Origin: Flaviramulus sp.
Lineage (GTDB): Bacteria > Bacteroidota > Bacteroidia > Flavobacteriales > Flavobacteriaceae
DNA: 8,556 nucleotides
Assembly (NCBI GenBank): GCA_023255235.1
Contig: JALRJA010000291.1
Location: forward strand, 1-8,556
Direction of reading: 5' to 3'
Shown here: piece after piece, positions 1 through 7,352 of the stretch
Layout: the number at the start of each line of letters is the position of its first letter
Position numbering within the stretch: the stretch's first letter is position 1
Notes under the pieces: generated by a model
Databases searched by the model: none
Seen by the model: only the letters and a program-made list of their open reading frames with translations
What the model was told of the DNA's origin: nothing
Program-made: the position numbers and the translations under genes

Positions 1-20
1 AACGAAGGCGATACAAAAAA

Positions 21-1106
21 TTAAAGATTGTTTTTTCTAATAATAATAGTTAATATCAATTTATGAGCATTGGTTTTTGCATAATGAAATGACATTATAC
101 ACACCACAATCATAAATAATATAGCACCCAAAATAGCTTCCATTGGCTCTAACGATTTGTTAAAAAAGCGTTTAAGCCCATAACCCGTGTAACTTCCATA
201 AAGCAACACAAAATGAATAACATAAATAGACAATGTTTTTCCTCCTATTTGTACTATTATAGAACGCTTTAAAAAACGTTCTAAAGAATAAAAAACACCA
301 AATAAAATAAGAACATTGCCCAATCTGGTAAATAAGTAATTATAATCGGCACTCTTTTTTAATAAGTCAATATCGGTTATAATACTAAGTTTAAATAAAA
401 TCCAAGAGGATTGGTAAATAAGCAACCAACCAACACTAAAAAACGTTGCAATAGCAATGCCTCTAAAACGATTTTTATGTGAGTGTCTAAAAAAAATAGT
501 AGATAAAAATGCCCCAAATGCCGAGTAACCAAACCAAGGTAGAATAGTAAAAATAGACCCATTTGCAATGGTTAAATAATTAGCAAAAAACAACGGAACA
601 GTATTTAGTGTTAGTGTTCTATATAAAGGTTCTGTAACAAAACACAAACACCCTATAAAAAATAAAACTATAGAAAAAATATAGCTGTATCGTTTTAATA
701 GTATATGTAAAAAAACAAGTAAAATTATAGATAAACCAATACATTGTAGCACATCAATAACAAGAATGTAGTTGCTAAAATAACCTTCTAACCAACTAAC
801 TAGGTTAATTCGTAAACTATAGCCAATGGCAAGTAATAATAAACCCCTAGAAAGCCCTTTTTTTATCCTTGGTAAATCATTTCCTTTGGCGTAGGCACGC
901 AGTAATAAATAGGCAAAAACCAAACCAGAAATAGTAAAAAAAACAGGTGCTGTTATACCTCTAAAGTAAGACCAAATATTGTAAATGGCGTTTGTTTTAT
1001 CTCTGTAAATAGGGTTGAGTAAAGTATCAATAAAATGCCCTTGTAGCATCATTAATATGGCAAATGCCCTTACGGCATCAATAAAATATAAACGCTTTTC
1101 TTGCAA
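21..1106 (-). CDS. HGSNAT/DUF1624-like multi-pass membrane acyltransferase
   Basis: The 361-residue product is very hydrophobic, with about ten likely membrane segments from residues 8-28 to 323-343. It opens with RLYFIDAVRAFAILMMLQGH (residues 5-24), the pattern of the heparan-alpha-glucosaminide N-acetyltransferase-like (DUF1624) family: an Asp-Ala-x-Arg motif entering the first helix and a conserved Gly-His (H24) that may be the acyl-accepting histidine. Such proteins are thought to move acetyl groups across the inner membrane onto sugars; the substrate here cannot be told. The only possible start is TTG (1104-1106): an in-frame stop lies at 1113-1115, there is no ATG in between, and the first internal ATGs (M19, M20) would remove the conserved motif. 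It stands alone, divergent from the DUF4212 gene. The family call is fairly firm; the reaction is inferred. Confidence 0.75.
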   Translation of the reverse strand: MQEKRLYFIDAVRAFAILMMLQGHFIDTLLNPIYRDKTNAIYNIWSYFRGITAPVFFTISGLVFAYLLLRAYAKGNDLPRIKKGLSRGLLLLAIGYSLRINLVSWLEGYFSNYILVIDVLQCIGLSIILLVFLHILLKRYSYIFSIVLFFIGCLCFVTEPLYRTLTLNTVPLFFANYLTIANGSIFTILPWFGYSAFGAFLSTIFFRHSHKNRFRGIAIATFFSVGWLLIYQSSWILFKLSIITDIDLLKKSADYNYLFTRLGNVLILFGVFYSLERFLKRSIIVQIGGKTLSIYVIHFVLLYGSYTGYGLKRFFNKSLEPMEAILGAILFMIVVCIMSFHYAKTNAHKLILTIIIRKNNL

Positions 1107-1111
1107 AAGTA
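1104..1111 (-). promoter_or_regulatory. Possible TAnnTTTG -7 box at the 5' end of the acyltransferase-like gene
   Basis: The minus strand reads TACTTTTG, an exact match to the Bacteroidota -7 consensus TAnnTTTG, followed by C as is common in these genomes. No convincing -33 TTG is seen at the usual spacing. The box contains the proposed TTG start codon, so a transcript starting just downstream would lack that codon. The match may therefore be chance, or the start may be elsewhere. Confidence 0.3.
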
Positions 1112-1151
1112 ATTAGATTGTAAACGGTAAATATATTCTAAAAAAATAAAA

Positions 1152-1166
1152 GTCTAAAGGTCTAAA
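1152..1166. repeat. Short direct repeat GTCTAAA, 8-nt period
   Basis: GTCTAAAGGTCTAAA contains two copies of GTCTAAA starting 8 nt apart, in the divergent intergenic region between the acyltransferase-like gene and the DUF4212 gene. It could be a regulator half-site pair or chance in AT-rich DNA. Nothing else in the window repeats it that I can see. Confidence 0.25.
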
Positions 1167-1242
1167 CTAATATATTTTTTATTGTTTTTAATTACGTCAA
1201 TTTTAAAATACCCTAGTTTTTAAAGTTTTACTCAAAATAAAT

Positions 1243-1250
1243 TATATTAG
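1243..1250 (+). promoter_or_regulatory. Possible -7 promoter box for the acetate module
   Basis: TATATTAG matches the Bacteroidota -7 consensus TAnnTTTG at all but one fixed position. It lies 32 nt before the ATG of the DUF4212 gene, which would give a short leader of about 25-28 nt. A matching -33 TTG is not clear. It is the best candidate promoter for the DUF4212-symporter(-acs) genes. Confidence 0.35.
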
Positions 1251-1282
1251 CATCAAATTTTACATAATATTAAAAATTATTA

Positions 1283-1537
1283 ATGAAACAAAATAGCGCA
1301 AAAGTATATTGGAAAAAAAATATATACTATCTATTTATTCTATTATCCATTTGGTTTTTAGTGTCTTATGGAGCCGGAATTTTATTTAAAGACGAACTCA
1401 ATAAAGTTAAAATTGCAGGTTTTAAACTCGGTTTTTGGTTTGCACAACAAGGTGCTATGTATGTATTTGTAGTACTTATTTTTGTTTATGTACGCCTTAT
1501 GAATAAACTTGATAAAAAATATGGTTATGATGATTAG
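1283..1537 (+). CDS. DUF4212 small membrane subunit of a sodium:solute symporter
   Basis: This 84-residue protein has two predicted membrane helices (about residues 14-34 and 54-70). It carries the hallmarks of the DUF4212 / symporter small-subunit family: an N-terminal YW followed by basic residues, the IWFLVSYGAGILF segment, the highly conserved GFKLGFWFAQQGAMYVFV stretch (residues 46-63), and a C-terminal MNKLDKKYG. Members are almost always encoded directly before a VC_2705-type symporter, as here, where the next coding region overlaps this one. The likely role is an accessory subunit in the inner membrane that aids assembly or activity of the transporter, comparable in position to YjcH beside ActP in E. 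coli. The start is an ATG in an A-rich context with no Shine-Dalgarno, normal for the phylum. Length is typical and family assignment is firm; the molecular role is not established. Confidence 0.92.
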   Translation: MKQNSAKVYWKKNIYYLFILLSIWFLVSYGAGILFKDELNKVKIAGFKLGFWFAQQGAMYVFVVLIFVYVRLMNKLDKKYGYDD

Positions 1538-3257
1538 TATATTTTTTTTAAATCTTATTGGTGTTCAACAATGGACCTATATTTTAGTAGGTATTACCTT
1601 TTCATTATACATAGGAATTGCCATTTGGTCAAGAGCCAATTCTACTAAAGATTTTTATGTAGCAGGCGGTGGTATTTCACCCTTAGCAAACGGAATGGCA
1701 ACTGCTGCAGATTGGATGAGTGCGGCATCTTTTATTTCTATGGCTGGTATTATTTCTTTTGCAGGCTACGATGGTGCGGTTTATTTAATGGGATGGACAG
1801 GTGGCTATGTGCTTCTTGCACTTTTGCTAGCTCCCTATTTACGAAAGTTTGGCAAATTTACCGTACCCGATTTTATTGGCGATAGATATTATTCTAAAAC
1901 TGCCAGATTGGTAGCTGTTTTTTGTGCGTTATTAGTATCCTTTACTTATGTTGCCGGTCAAATGCGTGGCGTTGGTATTGTATTCTCACGCTTTTTAGAA
2001 GTTGATATAAATACAGGTGTTATTATAGGAATGCTTATAGTTTTATTTTACGCAGTACTAGGCGGAATGAAAGGCATCACCTATACACAAGTAGCTCAAT
2101 ATTGTGTATTAATTTTTGCCTTTATGGTACCTGCTATTTTTATTTCTTTTCAAATGACAGGAAACCCCATACCACAATTAGGCTTTGGAAGCACACTAGC
2201 AGATGGCTCAGGAACTTATTTATTAGATAAATTAGACGGGTTAAGTACTCAGCTAGGGTTTTCTGAATATACTCAAGGTTCTAAATCTATGATAGATGTA
2301 TTTGCAATAACCTTAGCTTTAATGGTTGGAACAGCTGGTTTACCTCATGTTATAGTGCGTTTTTTTACCGTTAAAAATGTTAAAGATGCTCGTAAATCTG
2401 CAGGAATTGCTCTATTGCTAATAGTTATTTTATATACTACGGCACCAGCTGTTGCTGTGTTTGCCAGAACTAATTTAATTGAAACGGTTTCTAATAAAAA
2501 CTATTCTAGCGTTCCACAATGGTTTAAAAAATGGGAAAGCACAGGGCTTATAACATTTACAGATAAAAATAACGATGGTCTTATTCAATATCTTGCTAAT
2601 AAGGATACAAATGAGTTGATAGTAGATAATGATATTATGGTGTTAGCAAACCCAGAAATAGCCAAATTGCCAAACTGGGTTATAGCATTAGTTGCAGCTG
2701 GTGGCTTAGCTGCGGCTTTATCTACTGCTGCAGGTTTGCTATTAGTTATTTCGGCATCTGTATCTCATGATTTAATTAAAAAAATAATAAACCCTTCTAT
2801 TTCTGAAAAAAACGAGTTAATAGCTGCTCGTTTAGCTTCTATTGGAGCTGTTTGTGTAGCTGGTTATTTTGGTATTAATCCACCTGGTTTTGTAGCTGCT
2901 GTTGTAGCTTTAGCATTTGGTTTGGCTGCAGCCTCTTTTTTTCCCGCTATTATTTTAGGTATCTTTTATAAACGAATGAATAAAGAAGGCGCTGTAGCTG
3001 GCATGCTTGTAGGTACTATTACAATGCTCTTATACATGATAAAATATAAACTCGGTTGGTTTGATGAGGTACTTCCTAATAAAAGCGAATGGTGGTTTGG
3101 TATATCACCAGAAGGTTTTGGTAGTGTGGCTATGACTTTAAATTTTATAGTGTCTATAGTTATTATGAAATTTACACCCAAGCCACCTAACGAAGTACAA
3201 GACATGGTAGAGTTAATTAGAATACCAAGTGGCGTAGGAAATGCTATAAATCATTAA
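1521..3257 (+). CDS. VC_2705-type sodium:solute symporter, probable acetate/short-chain monocarboxylate importer
   Basis: This is a member of the SSS family (PF00474), close to the VC_2705 subfamily and related to ActP. With the start at 1521 it has 578 residues and about 13 membrane helices. Recognisable blocks are the conserved DFYVAGGGISPLANGMATA region after helix 1, then ADWMSAASFISMAGIISF, FGKFTVPDFIGDRYYSKTAR, and GGLAAALSTAAGLLLVISAS. In the last block S401-T402 probably match the Ser pair of the sodium site in vSGLT. A soluble loop (about residues 325-375) precedes that helix and contains an EF-hand-like DKNNDG motif. In-frame start candidates are TTG 1509 and ATG 1521, 1527 and 1530; I prefer 1521 for its A-rich upstream context. 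All overlap the DUF4212 gene, suggesting translational coupling. The acetate assignment rests on the acs gene 66 nt downstream; the substrate could be another small carboxylate. Confidence 0.9.
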   Translation: MVMMISIFFLNLIGVQQWTYILVGITFSLYIGIAIWSRANSTKDFYVAGGGISPLANGMATAADWMSAASFISMAGIISFAGYDGAVYLMGWTGGYVLLALLLAPYLRKFGKFTVPDFIGDRYYSKTARLVAVFCALLVSFTYVAGQMRGVGIVFSRFLEVDINTGVIIGMLIVLFYAVLGGMKGITYTQVAQYCVLIFAFMVPAIFISFQMTGNPIPQLGFGSTLADGSGTYLLDKLDGLSTQLGFSEYTQGSKSMIDVFAITLALMVGTAGLPHVIVRFFTVKNVKDARKSAGIALLLIVILYTTAPAVAVFARTNLIETVSNKNYSSVPQWFKKWESTGLITFTDKNNDGLIQYLANKDTNELIVDNDIMVLANPEIAKLPNWVIALVAAGGLAAALSTAAGLLLVISASVSHDLIKKIINPSISEKNELIAARLASIGAVCVAGYFGINPPGFVAAVVALAFGLAAASFFPAIILGIFYKRMNKEGAVAGMLVGTITMLLYMIKYKLGWFDEVLPNKSEWWFGISPEGFGSVAMTLNFIVSIVIMKFTPKPPNEVQDMVELIRIPSGVGNAINH

Positions 3258-3299
3258 ATAAAACGGTTATTTTAGTATCGCTATTTTTATGTTATTAGT

Positions 3300-3317
3300 A
3301 AAAGCACTTAAAAGCAC
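3300..3317 (+). repeat. Short direct repeat AAAAGCAC in the acs leader
   Basis: AAAAGCAC occurs twice with a 10-nt period, ending 6 nt before the acs ATG. The one-helical-turn spacing is suggestive of a protein site, and the position could instead matter for ribosome access. Chance is a reasonable alternative. Confidence 0.25.
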
Positions 3318-3323
3318 ACAATT

Positions 3324-5231
3324 ATGAGCAATTATCATATAAAACACTTAGAAGAATATTTTCAAGTTTATAGAAAATCAATACGCGAACCTGAAAATTT
3401 TTGGGAAGAAGTAGCCGAAGAACATTTTCTATGGCGAAAAAAATGGGATAGTGTGTTAGATTGGGATTTTGCTAAACCAGAAGTAACCTGGTTTAAAGGT
3501 GCCAAACTTAATATCACCGAAAATTGCATTGATAGACATTTAGCAACACGCGCAAATAAAACAGCTATTCTTTTTGAACCAAATAACCCTAATGAACCTT
3601 CAGAAAAAATAACCTATGAACAATTATACAAACGGGTTAATAAATTTGCTAATGTTTTAAAAAAACAAGGCATCAAAAAAGGTGATCGTGTTTGTATTTA
3701 CCTTCCCATGATTCCTGAATTAGCAATTTCTGTACTGGCGTGTGCTAGAATTGGTGCCATACATTCTGTAGTGTTTGCAGGATTTTCAGCAACGGCATTA
3801 ACAACTAGAATAAATGATTGTGATTGCCAGATGGTTATAACCAGCGATGGCTCTTATAGAGGTGCAAAAACTATTGATTTAAAGAGTATTGTAGATGAAG
3901 CTTTAAAAAGTTGCCCAGGAGTAAAAACGGTTTTAGTAGCCAAACGCATTCATTCCAAAATAACCATGAAAACAGGTAGAGATTATTGGTTACAACCCCT
4001 TTTAGATGAAGCTTCAAGCGACTGTAATGCAGAAATTATGGATGCTGAAGATCCGTTGTTTATTTTATATACTTCGGGTTCAACAGGAAAACCAAAAGGC
4101 ATGGTTCATACAACTGCTGGTTACATGGTTTACACAGCATATACTTTTAAAAATGTATTTCAGTATAAAGAGTCTGATGTCTATTGGTGTACTGCAGATG
4201 TTGGCTGGATTACAGGACATAGCTACATCATTTATGGACCACTAGCAAACGGCGCAACAACTTTAATGTTTGAAGGAGTGCCCAGTTACCCAGATTTTGG
4301 ACGTTTTTGGGAGATAGTACAGAAACACAAAGTAACTCAATTTTATACAGCACCAACAGCTATAAGAGCTTTAGCAAAAGAAGGTGTTGAGTTAATTGAA
4401 AAACACGACTTATCATCTTTAAAAGTTTTAGGTTCTGTAGGAGAACCCATAAATGAAGAAGCTTGGCATTGGTATAACGATAATGTAGGAAAGAAAAAAA
4501 GCCCTATTGTTGATACTTGGTGGCAAACCGAAACAGGCGGTATTATGATAACGCCTATACCTTTTGTAACTCCTACAAAACCCACTTATGCAACCTTACC
4601 TTTTATAGGCATTCAACCTGCATTAATGGATGAAAACGGACAAGAAATTAAAGGCAATCAAGTTGAAGGAAGACTTTGTATTAAATTCCCTTGGCCTAGT
4701 ATAGCAAGAACAATTTGGGGTAATCATGAACGATACAGAGAGACTTATTTCTCAGCTTATAAAAACAACTATTTTACGGGTGATGGTGCATTGCGTGATG
4801 AGGTTGGCTATTACAGAATTACCGGTAGAGTAGATGATGTTATTATTGTATCAGGTCACAATTTAGGTACAGCACCTATTGAAGATGCCATTAATGAACA
4901 TCCGGCAGTAGCAGAAAGTGCTATTGTGGGTTTTCCGCATGATATAAAAGGAAATGCCTTGTACGGTTACGTTATTTTAAAAGATGTTGGTGAAACAAGA
5001 AATCATGATAATTTAAGAAAAGAAATTAATCAAATTATTACAGAGCATATTGGCCCTATAGCAAAACTAGACAAAATACAGTTTACAAGTGGTTTGCCAA
5101 AAACAAGAAGTGGTAAAATAATGAGACGTATTTTAAGAAAAATAGCTTGTAAAGAAACGGCTAATCTTGGCGATACTAGTACGCTTTTAAACCCAGAGGT
5201 AGTAAATGAGATTATAGAAAATGCTTTATAA
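3324..5231 (+). CDS. acs: Acetyl-CoA synthetase (acetate--CoA ligase, AMP-forming)
   Basis: Acs makes acetyl-CoA from acetate, ATP and CoA through acetyl-AMP in the cytoplasm. The 635 residues are close to full family length: an ACAS_N region (about 5-60), the large AMP-binding domain and the small C-terminal domain. Visible motifs are the phosphate loop YTSGSTGKPKGM (249-260), DTWWQTETGG (397-406), YFTGD (483-487, Asp for ribose), GRVDD (501-505, hinge D504) and PKTRSGKIMRR, whose K598 is the catalytic lysine that protein acetylases usually target. By alignment to the Salmonella enzyme, the acetate pocket is I296, T297, V372 and W400; this Trp restricts the family to acetate. Unusual features are Asn513 where Salmonella has Arg526 (SGHNLGTA instead of SGHRLGTA) and Lys182 for Arg194. 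The gene lies 66 nt after the symporter, so the two probably work together and may be cotranscribed. Confidence 0.95.
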   Translation: MSNYHIKHLEEYFQVYRKSIREPENFWEEVAEEHFLWRKKWDSVLDWDFAKPEVTWFKGAKLNITENCIDRHLATRANKTAILFEPNNPNEPSEKITYEQLYKRVNKFANVLKKQGIKKGDRVCIYLPMIPELAISVLACARIGAIHSVVFAGFSATALTTRINDCDCQMVITSDGSYRGAKTIDLKSIVDEALKSCPGVKTVLVAKRIHSKITMKTGRDYWLQPLLDEASSDCNAEIMDAEDPLFILYTSGSTGKPKGMVHTTAGYMVYTAYTFKNVFQYKESDVYWCTADVGWITGHSYIIYGPLANGATTLMFEGVPSYPDFGRFWEIVQKHKVTQFYTAPTAIRALAKEGVELIEKHDLSSLKVLGSVGEPINEEAWHWYNDNVGKKKSPIVDTWWQTETGGIMITPIPFVTPTKPTYATLPFIGIQPALMDENGQEIKGNQVEGRLCIKFPWPSIARTIWGNHERYRETYFSAYKNNYFTGDGALRDEVGYYRITGRVDDVIIVSGHNLGTAPIEDAINEHPAVAESAIVGFPHDIKGNALYGYVILKDVGETRNHDNLRKEINQIITEHIGPIAKLDKIQFTSGLPKTRSGKIMRRILRKIACKETANLGDTSTLLNPEVVNEIIENAL

Positions 5232-5301
5232 TGGTTTAATTATTGAGTTTTTTATAAAACCTATTCATCATTAAACTAGCTTATAATCAGTAATCATTAC
5301 C

Positions 5302-5309
5302 TATCTTTG
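5302..5309 (+). promoter_or_regulatory. TAnnTTTG -7 promoter box for rimO
   Basis: TATCTTTG followed by CGC is an exact match to the Bacteroidota -7 consensus. It lies 20 nt before the rimO ATG, giving a predicted leader of about 15 nt. The -33 region about 20 nt upstream has TTA rather than TTG. The box suggests that rimO and the M23 gene form a unit transcribed separately from acs. Confidence 0.6.
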
Positions 5310-5329
5310 CGCACTTATTATAGAATAGC

Positions 5330-6634
5330 ATGCGTACAAAAACACTTAAAAAAAATACGATAAATGTTGTAACACTTGGTTGCAGTAAAAATGTTTACGA
5401 TAGTGAAGTCCTTATGGGACAACTTCAAGCCAATGGAAAAAATGTAGTTCACCAACAAGAAGGGAATATAGTGGTTATTAATACATGCGGATTTATTAAT
5501 AATGCCAAAGAAGAAAGCGTGAATACCATTTTAGAGTATGTACAAAAAAAAGAAGATGGACTTGTTGATAAAGTGTTTGTAACAGGCTGCTTGAGTGAGC
5601 GTTACAAACCAGATTTAGTAAAAGAAATACCAAATGTAGATGCCTATTTTGGCACTACCGAACTACCCGCTTTATTGAAAGTATTGGGTGCCAACTATAA
5701 ACATGAGTTAATAGGCGAACGCTTAACAACCACACCTAAAAATTATGCCTATTTAAAAATAGCTGAAGGCTGTGATAGACCTTGTTCGTTTTGTGCTATT
5801 CCTATAATGAGAGGCAAACACAAAAGCACACCTATTGAAGCACTTATTATTGAAGCAGAAAAATTGGCAGCTAAAGGCGTTAAAGAAATTATTTTAATTG
5901 CACAAGATTTAACTTACTACGGGCTCGATTTATACAAAAAAAGAAACTTAGCTCAATTGCTCCAAGAACTTGTAAAAGTTGAAGGTATCGAGTGGATTCG
6001 TTTGCATTATGCATTTCCAACAGGTTTCCCTATGGATGTTTTAGATGTTATGAAAGCAGAACCAAAAATATGTAACTATATAGATATACCTCTTCAACAT
6101 ATTTCTGATACTATTTTAAAAAGTATGAGACGAGGTACAACTAAAGAAAAAACAACATTACTTTTACAAACCTTTAGAGAAAAAGTACCACAAATTTGTA
6201 TCAGAACAACTCTAATTGTTGGTTATCCGGGTGAAACCGAAAACGATTTTCAAATACTTAAACAATGGGTAAAAGATATGCGTTTTGAACGTTTAGGATG
6301 TTTTACCTATTCACACGAAGAAAACACACATGCCTACTCATTAAAAGACAATGTGCCAGAAAGTATTAAGTTAGAAAGAGCCAATCAAATTATGGAAATT
6401 CAATCTCAAATTTCATGGGAATTAAATCAACAAAAAATAGGAAAAGAGTTTCTAGTTCTCATTGATAGAAAAGAAGGTAATTATTATGTAGGACGCACAG
6501 AATTTGATTCTCCCGATGTAGATAATGAAGTACTTATTGATGCTACTAAAACTTATTTAAAAACAGGCGAATTTATTAAAGTTATAATCACTGAAGCCGA
6601 AGATTTTGACCTGTATGCTAAAGTGATAGATTAG
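5330..6634 (+). CDS. rimO: Ribosomal protein uS12 (S12) methylthiotransferase RimO
   Basis: RimO is a radical-SAM enzyme that adds a methylthio group to the conserved aspartate (Asp89 in E. coli) of ribosomal protein uS12. All expected parts are seen in the 434 residues. The N-terminal MTTase domain has three cluster cysteines: C18 in TLGCSKN, C53 in NTCGF and C87 in TGCLSERY. The radical-SAM CxxxCxxC motif is C148-C152-C155 (GCDRPCSFCAIPIMRG). A TRAM-like domain fills about residues 375-434. The LGCSKN plus AIPxMRGKH signature separates RimO from its tRNA-modifying relative MiaB. The start is ATG at 5330 just downstream of a good -7 box, and length is normal for the family. The next gene begins 16 nt after the stop, which suggests cotranscription. 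Confidence 0.96.
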   Translation: MRTKTLKKNTINVVTLGCSKNVYDSEVLMGQLQANGKNVVHQQEGNIVVINTCGFINNAKEESVNTILEYVQKKEDGLVDKVFVTGCLSERYKPDLVKEIPNVDAYFGTTELPALLKVLGANYKHELIGERLTTTPKNYAYLKIAEGCDRPCSFCAIPIMRGKHKSTPIEALIIEAEKLAAKGVKEIILIAQDLTYYGLDLYKKRNLAQLLQELVKVEGIEWIRLHYAFPTGFPMDVLDVMKAEPKICNYIDIPLQHISDTILKSMRRGTTKEKTTLLLQTFREKVPQICIRTTLIVGYPGETENDFQILKQWVKDMRFERLGCFTYSHEENTHAYSLKDNVPESIKLERANQIMEIQSQISWELNQQKIGKEFLVLIDRKEGNYYVGRTEFDSPDVDNEVLIDATKTYLKTGEFIKVIITEAEDFDLYAKVID

Positions 6635-6650
6635 TTTTAATGTGTAAACC

Positions 6651-7337
6651 ATGCATTATCAAGATTTTATTAAATTTCTAAAAAGCATTAGTTCTAAACC
6701 GTTGCAGGTTTTAGACCCAACCATTTCTAAAAAGCAATATGTATCTTTAGATTTATCGGTACACAATACAAATTTGAATAAAATAGATGTATCATCGTCA
6801 TATAATCTTGAAAACTATATACAACATTACCTTAAAGAGAATAGGGCTTTAGTTGCTTATGGTGGGTATTTAGAAGAACGTGCCATTTACAAACGAAGCA
6901 GTCATTTTAATAACCAACAGACAGAAGAACGCAACATTCATTTGGGTATAGATTTTTGGTGTAAAGCCGAAACGCCCGTTATAGTGCCTTTTGATGCAAA
7001 AGTACATAGCTTTAAAAACAATTCAAACTATGGTGATTATGGTCCAACAATAATTTTAAAGCATACTATTAACGATATAATTTTTTATTCATTATACGGG
7101 CATTTAAGTTTGGCATCTATATCAAACATTTCAATTAATCAAGAATTTAAAAAAGGTGAAATAATAGCTACTTTAGGTTCTAAAGAAGTAAATGGCGATT
7201 ATGCTCCACATCTACACTTTCAGATAATACAAGATATTCAAGACTTTCAGGGCGATTACCCGGGTGTTTGCAATAAATCAAATTTAGAGTTTTATAAGCA
7301 CAACTGCCCAAACCCAAACAGCATACTTAAACTTTAA
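6651..7337 (+). CDS. M23 (LytM-type) metallopeptidase-like protein without a signal peptide
   Basis: The C-terminal half of this 228-residue protein is an M23/LytM domain, a zinc fold that usually cuts peptide cross-links in peptidoglycan. The full active-site set is visible: H97 and D101 (HLGID), H151 (LYGHL) and the HxH pair H187/H189 (PHLHF). The GDYGPTIILKH strand and the PVIVPFDAKVH hairpin also fit the family. The N-terminal region (1-95) is polar and not recognised beyond the AYGGYLEERAIYKRS segment before the domain. No signal peptide, lipobox or membrane helix is present, and an in-frame TAA just upstream (6645-6647) rules out a longer N-terminus. It may be cytoplasmic, leave by another route, or act on a different substrate. 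Related M23 domains in some Bacteroidota are, as far as I recall, fused to class III aminotransferases. It probably shares a transcript with rimO. Confidence 0.85.
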   Translation: MHYQDFIKFLKSISSKPLQVLDPTISKKQYVSLDLSVHNTNLNKIDVSSSYNLENYIQHYLKENRALVAYGGYLEERAIYKRSSHFNNQQTEERNIHLGIDFWCKAETPVIVPFDAKVHSFKNNSNYGDYGPTIILKHTINDIIFYSLYGHLSLASISNISINQEFKKGEIIATLGSKEVNGDYAPHLHFQIIQDIQDFQGDYPGVCNKSNLEFYKHNCPNPNSILKL

Positions 7338-7352
7338 AATTTAAAAGTATGG

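Noticed and set aside
377..568. Opposite-strand and alternate-frame open frames inside the large genes (also 2966-3205, 4006-4245, 4343-4585, 8234-8455)
   Set aside because: They lie wholly within well-supported genes, have compositions expected of shadow frames, and resemble no known family.
1509..1520. TTG at 1509 as the symporter start
   Set aside because: Three in-frame ATG codons follow within 21 nt, and the extra residues are not family-like; an ATG start is more likely.
3256..3272. Inverted repeat AAATAA-AACGG-TTATTT over the symporter stop codon as a terminator
   Set aside because: The stem is six A-T pairs with no G-C and no following T run, too weak for intrinsic termination; it is expected by chance in such AT-rich DNA.
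3282..3289. TATTTTTA as a -7 promoter box for acs
   Set aside because: It lacks the final G of TAnnTTTG and no -33 element is seen. Cotranscription with the symporter is at least as likely.
5232..5264. Terminator after acs formed by GGTTT and AAACC with a T run between
   Set aside because: The five-pair stem has a loop of about 19 nt and the T run is inside the loop rather than after the stem.
7323..7350. ATACTT / AAGTAT hairpin as a bidirectional terminator between the M23 gene and ridA
   Set aside because: The six-pair AT-rich stem has a 16-nt loop and overlaps the end of the M23 coding region, so it is not convincing although the convergent position makes a terminator plausible.
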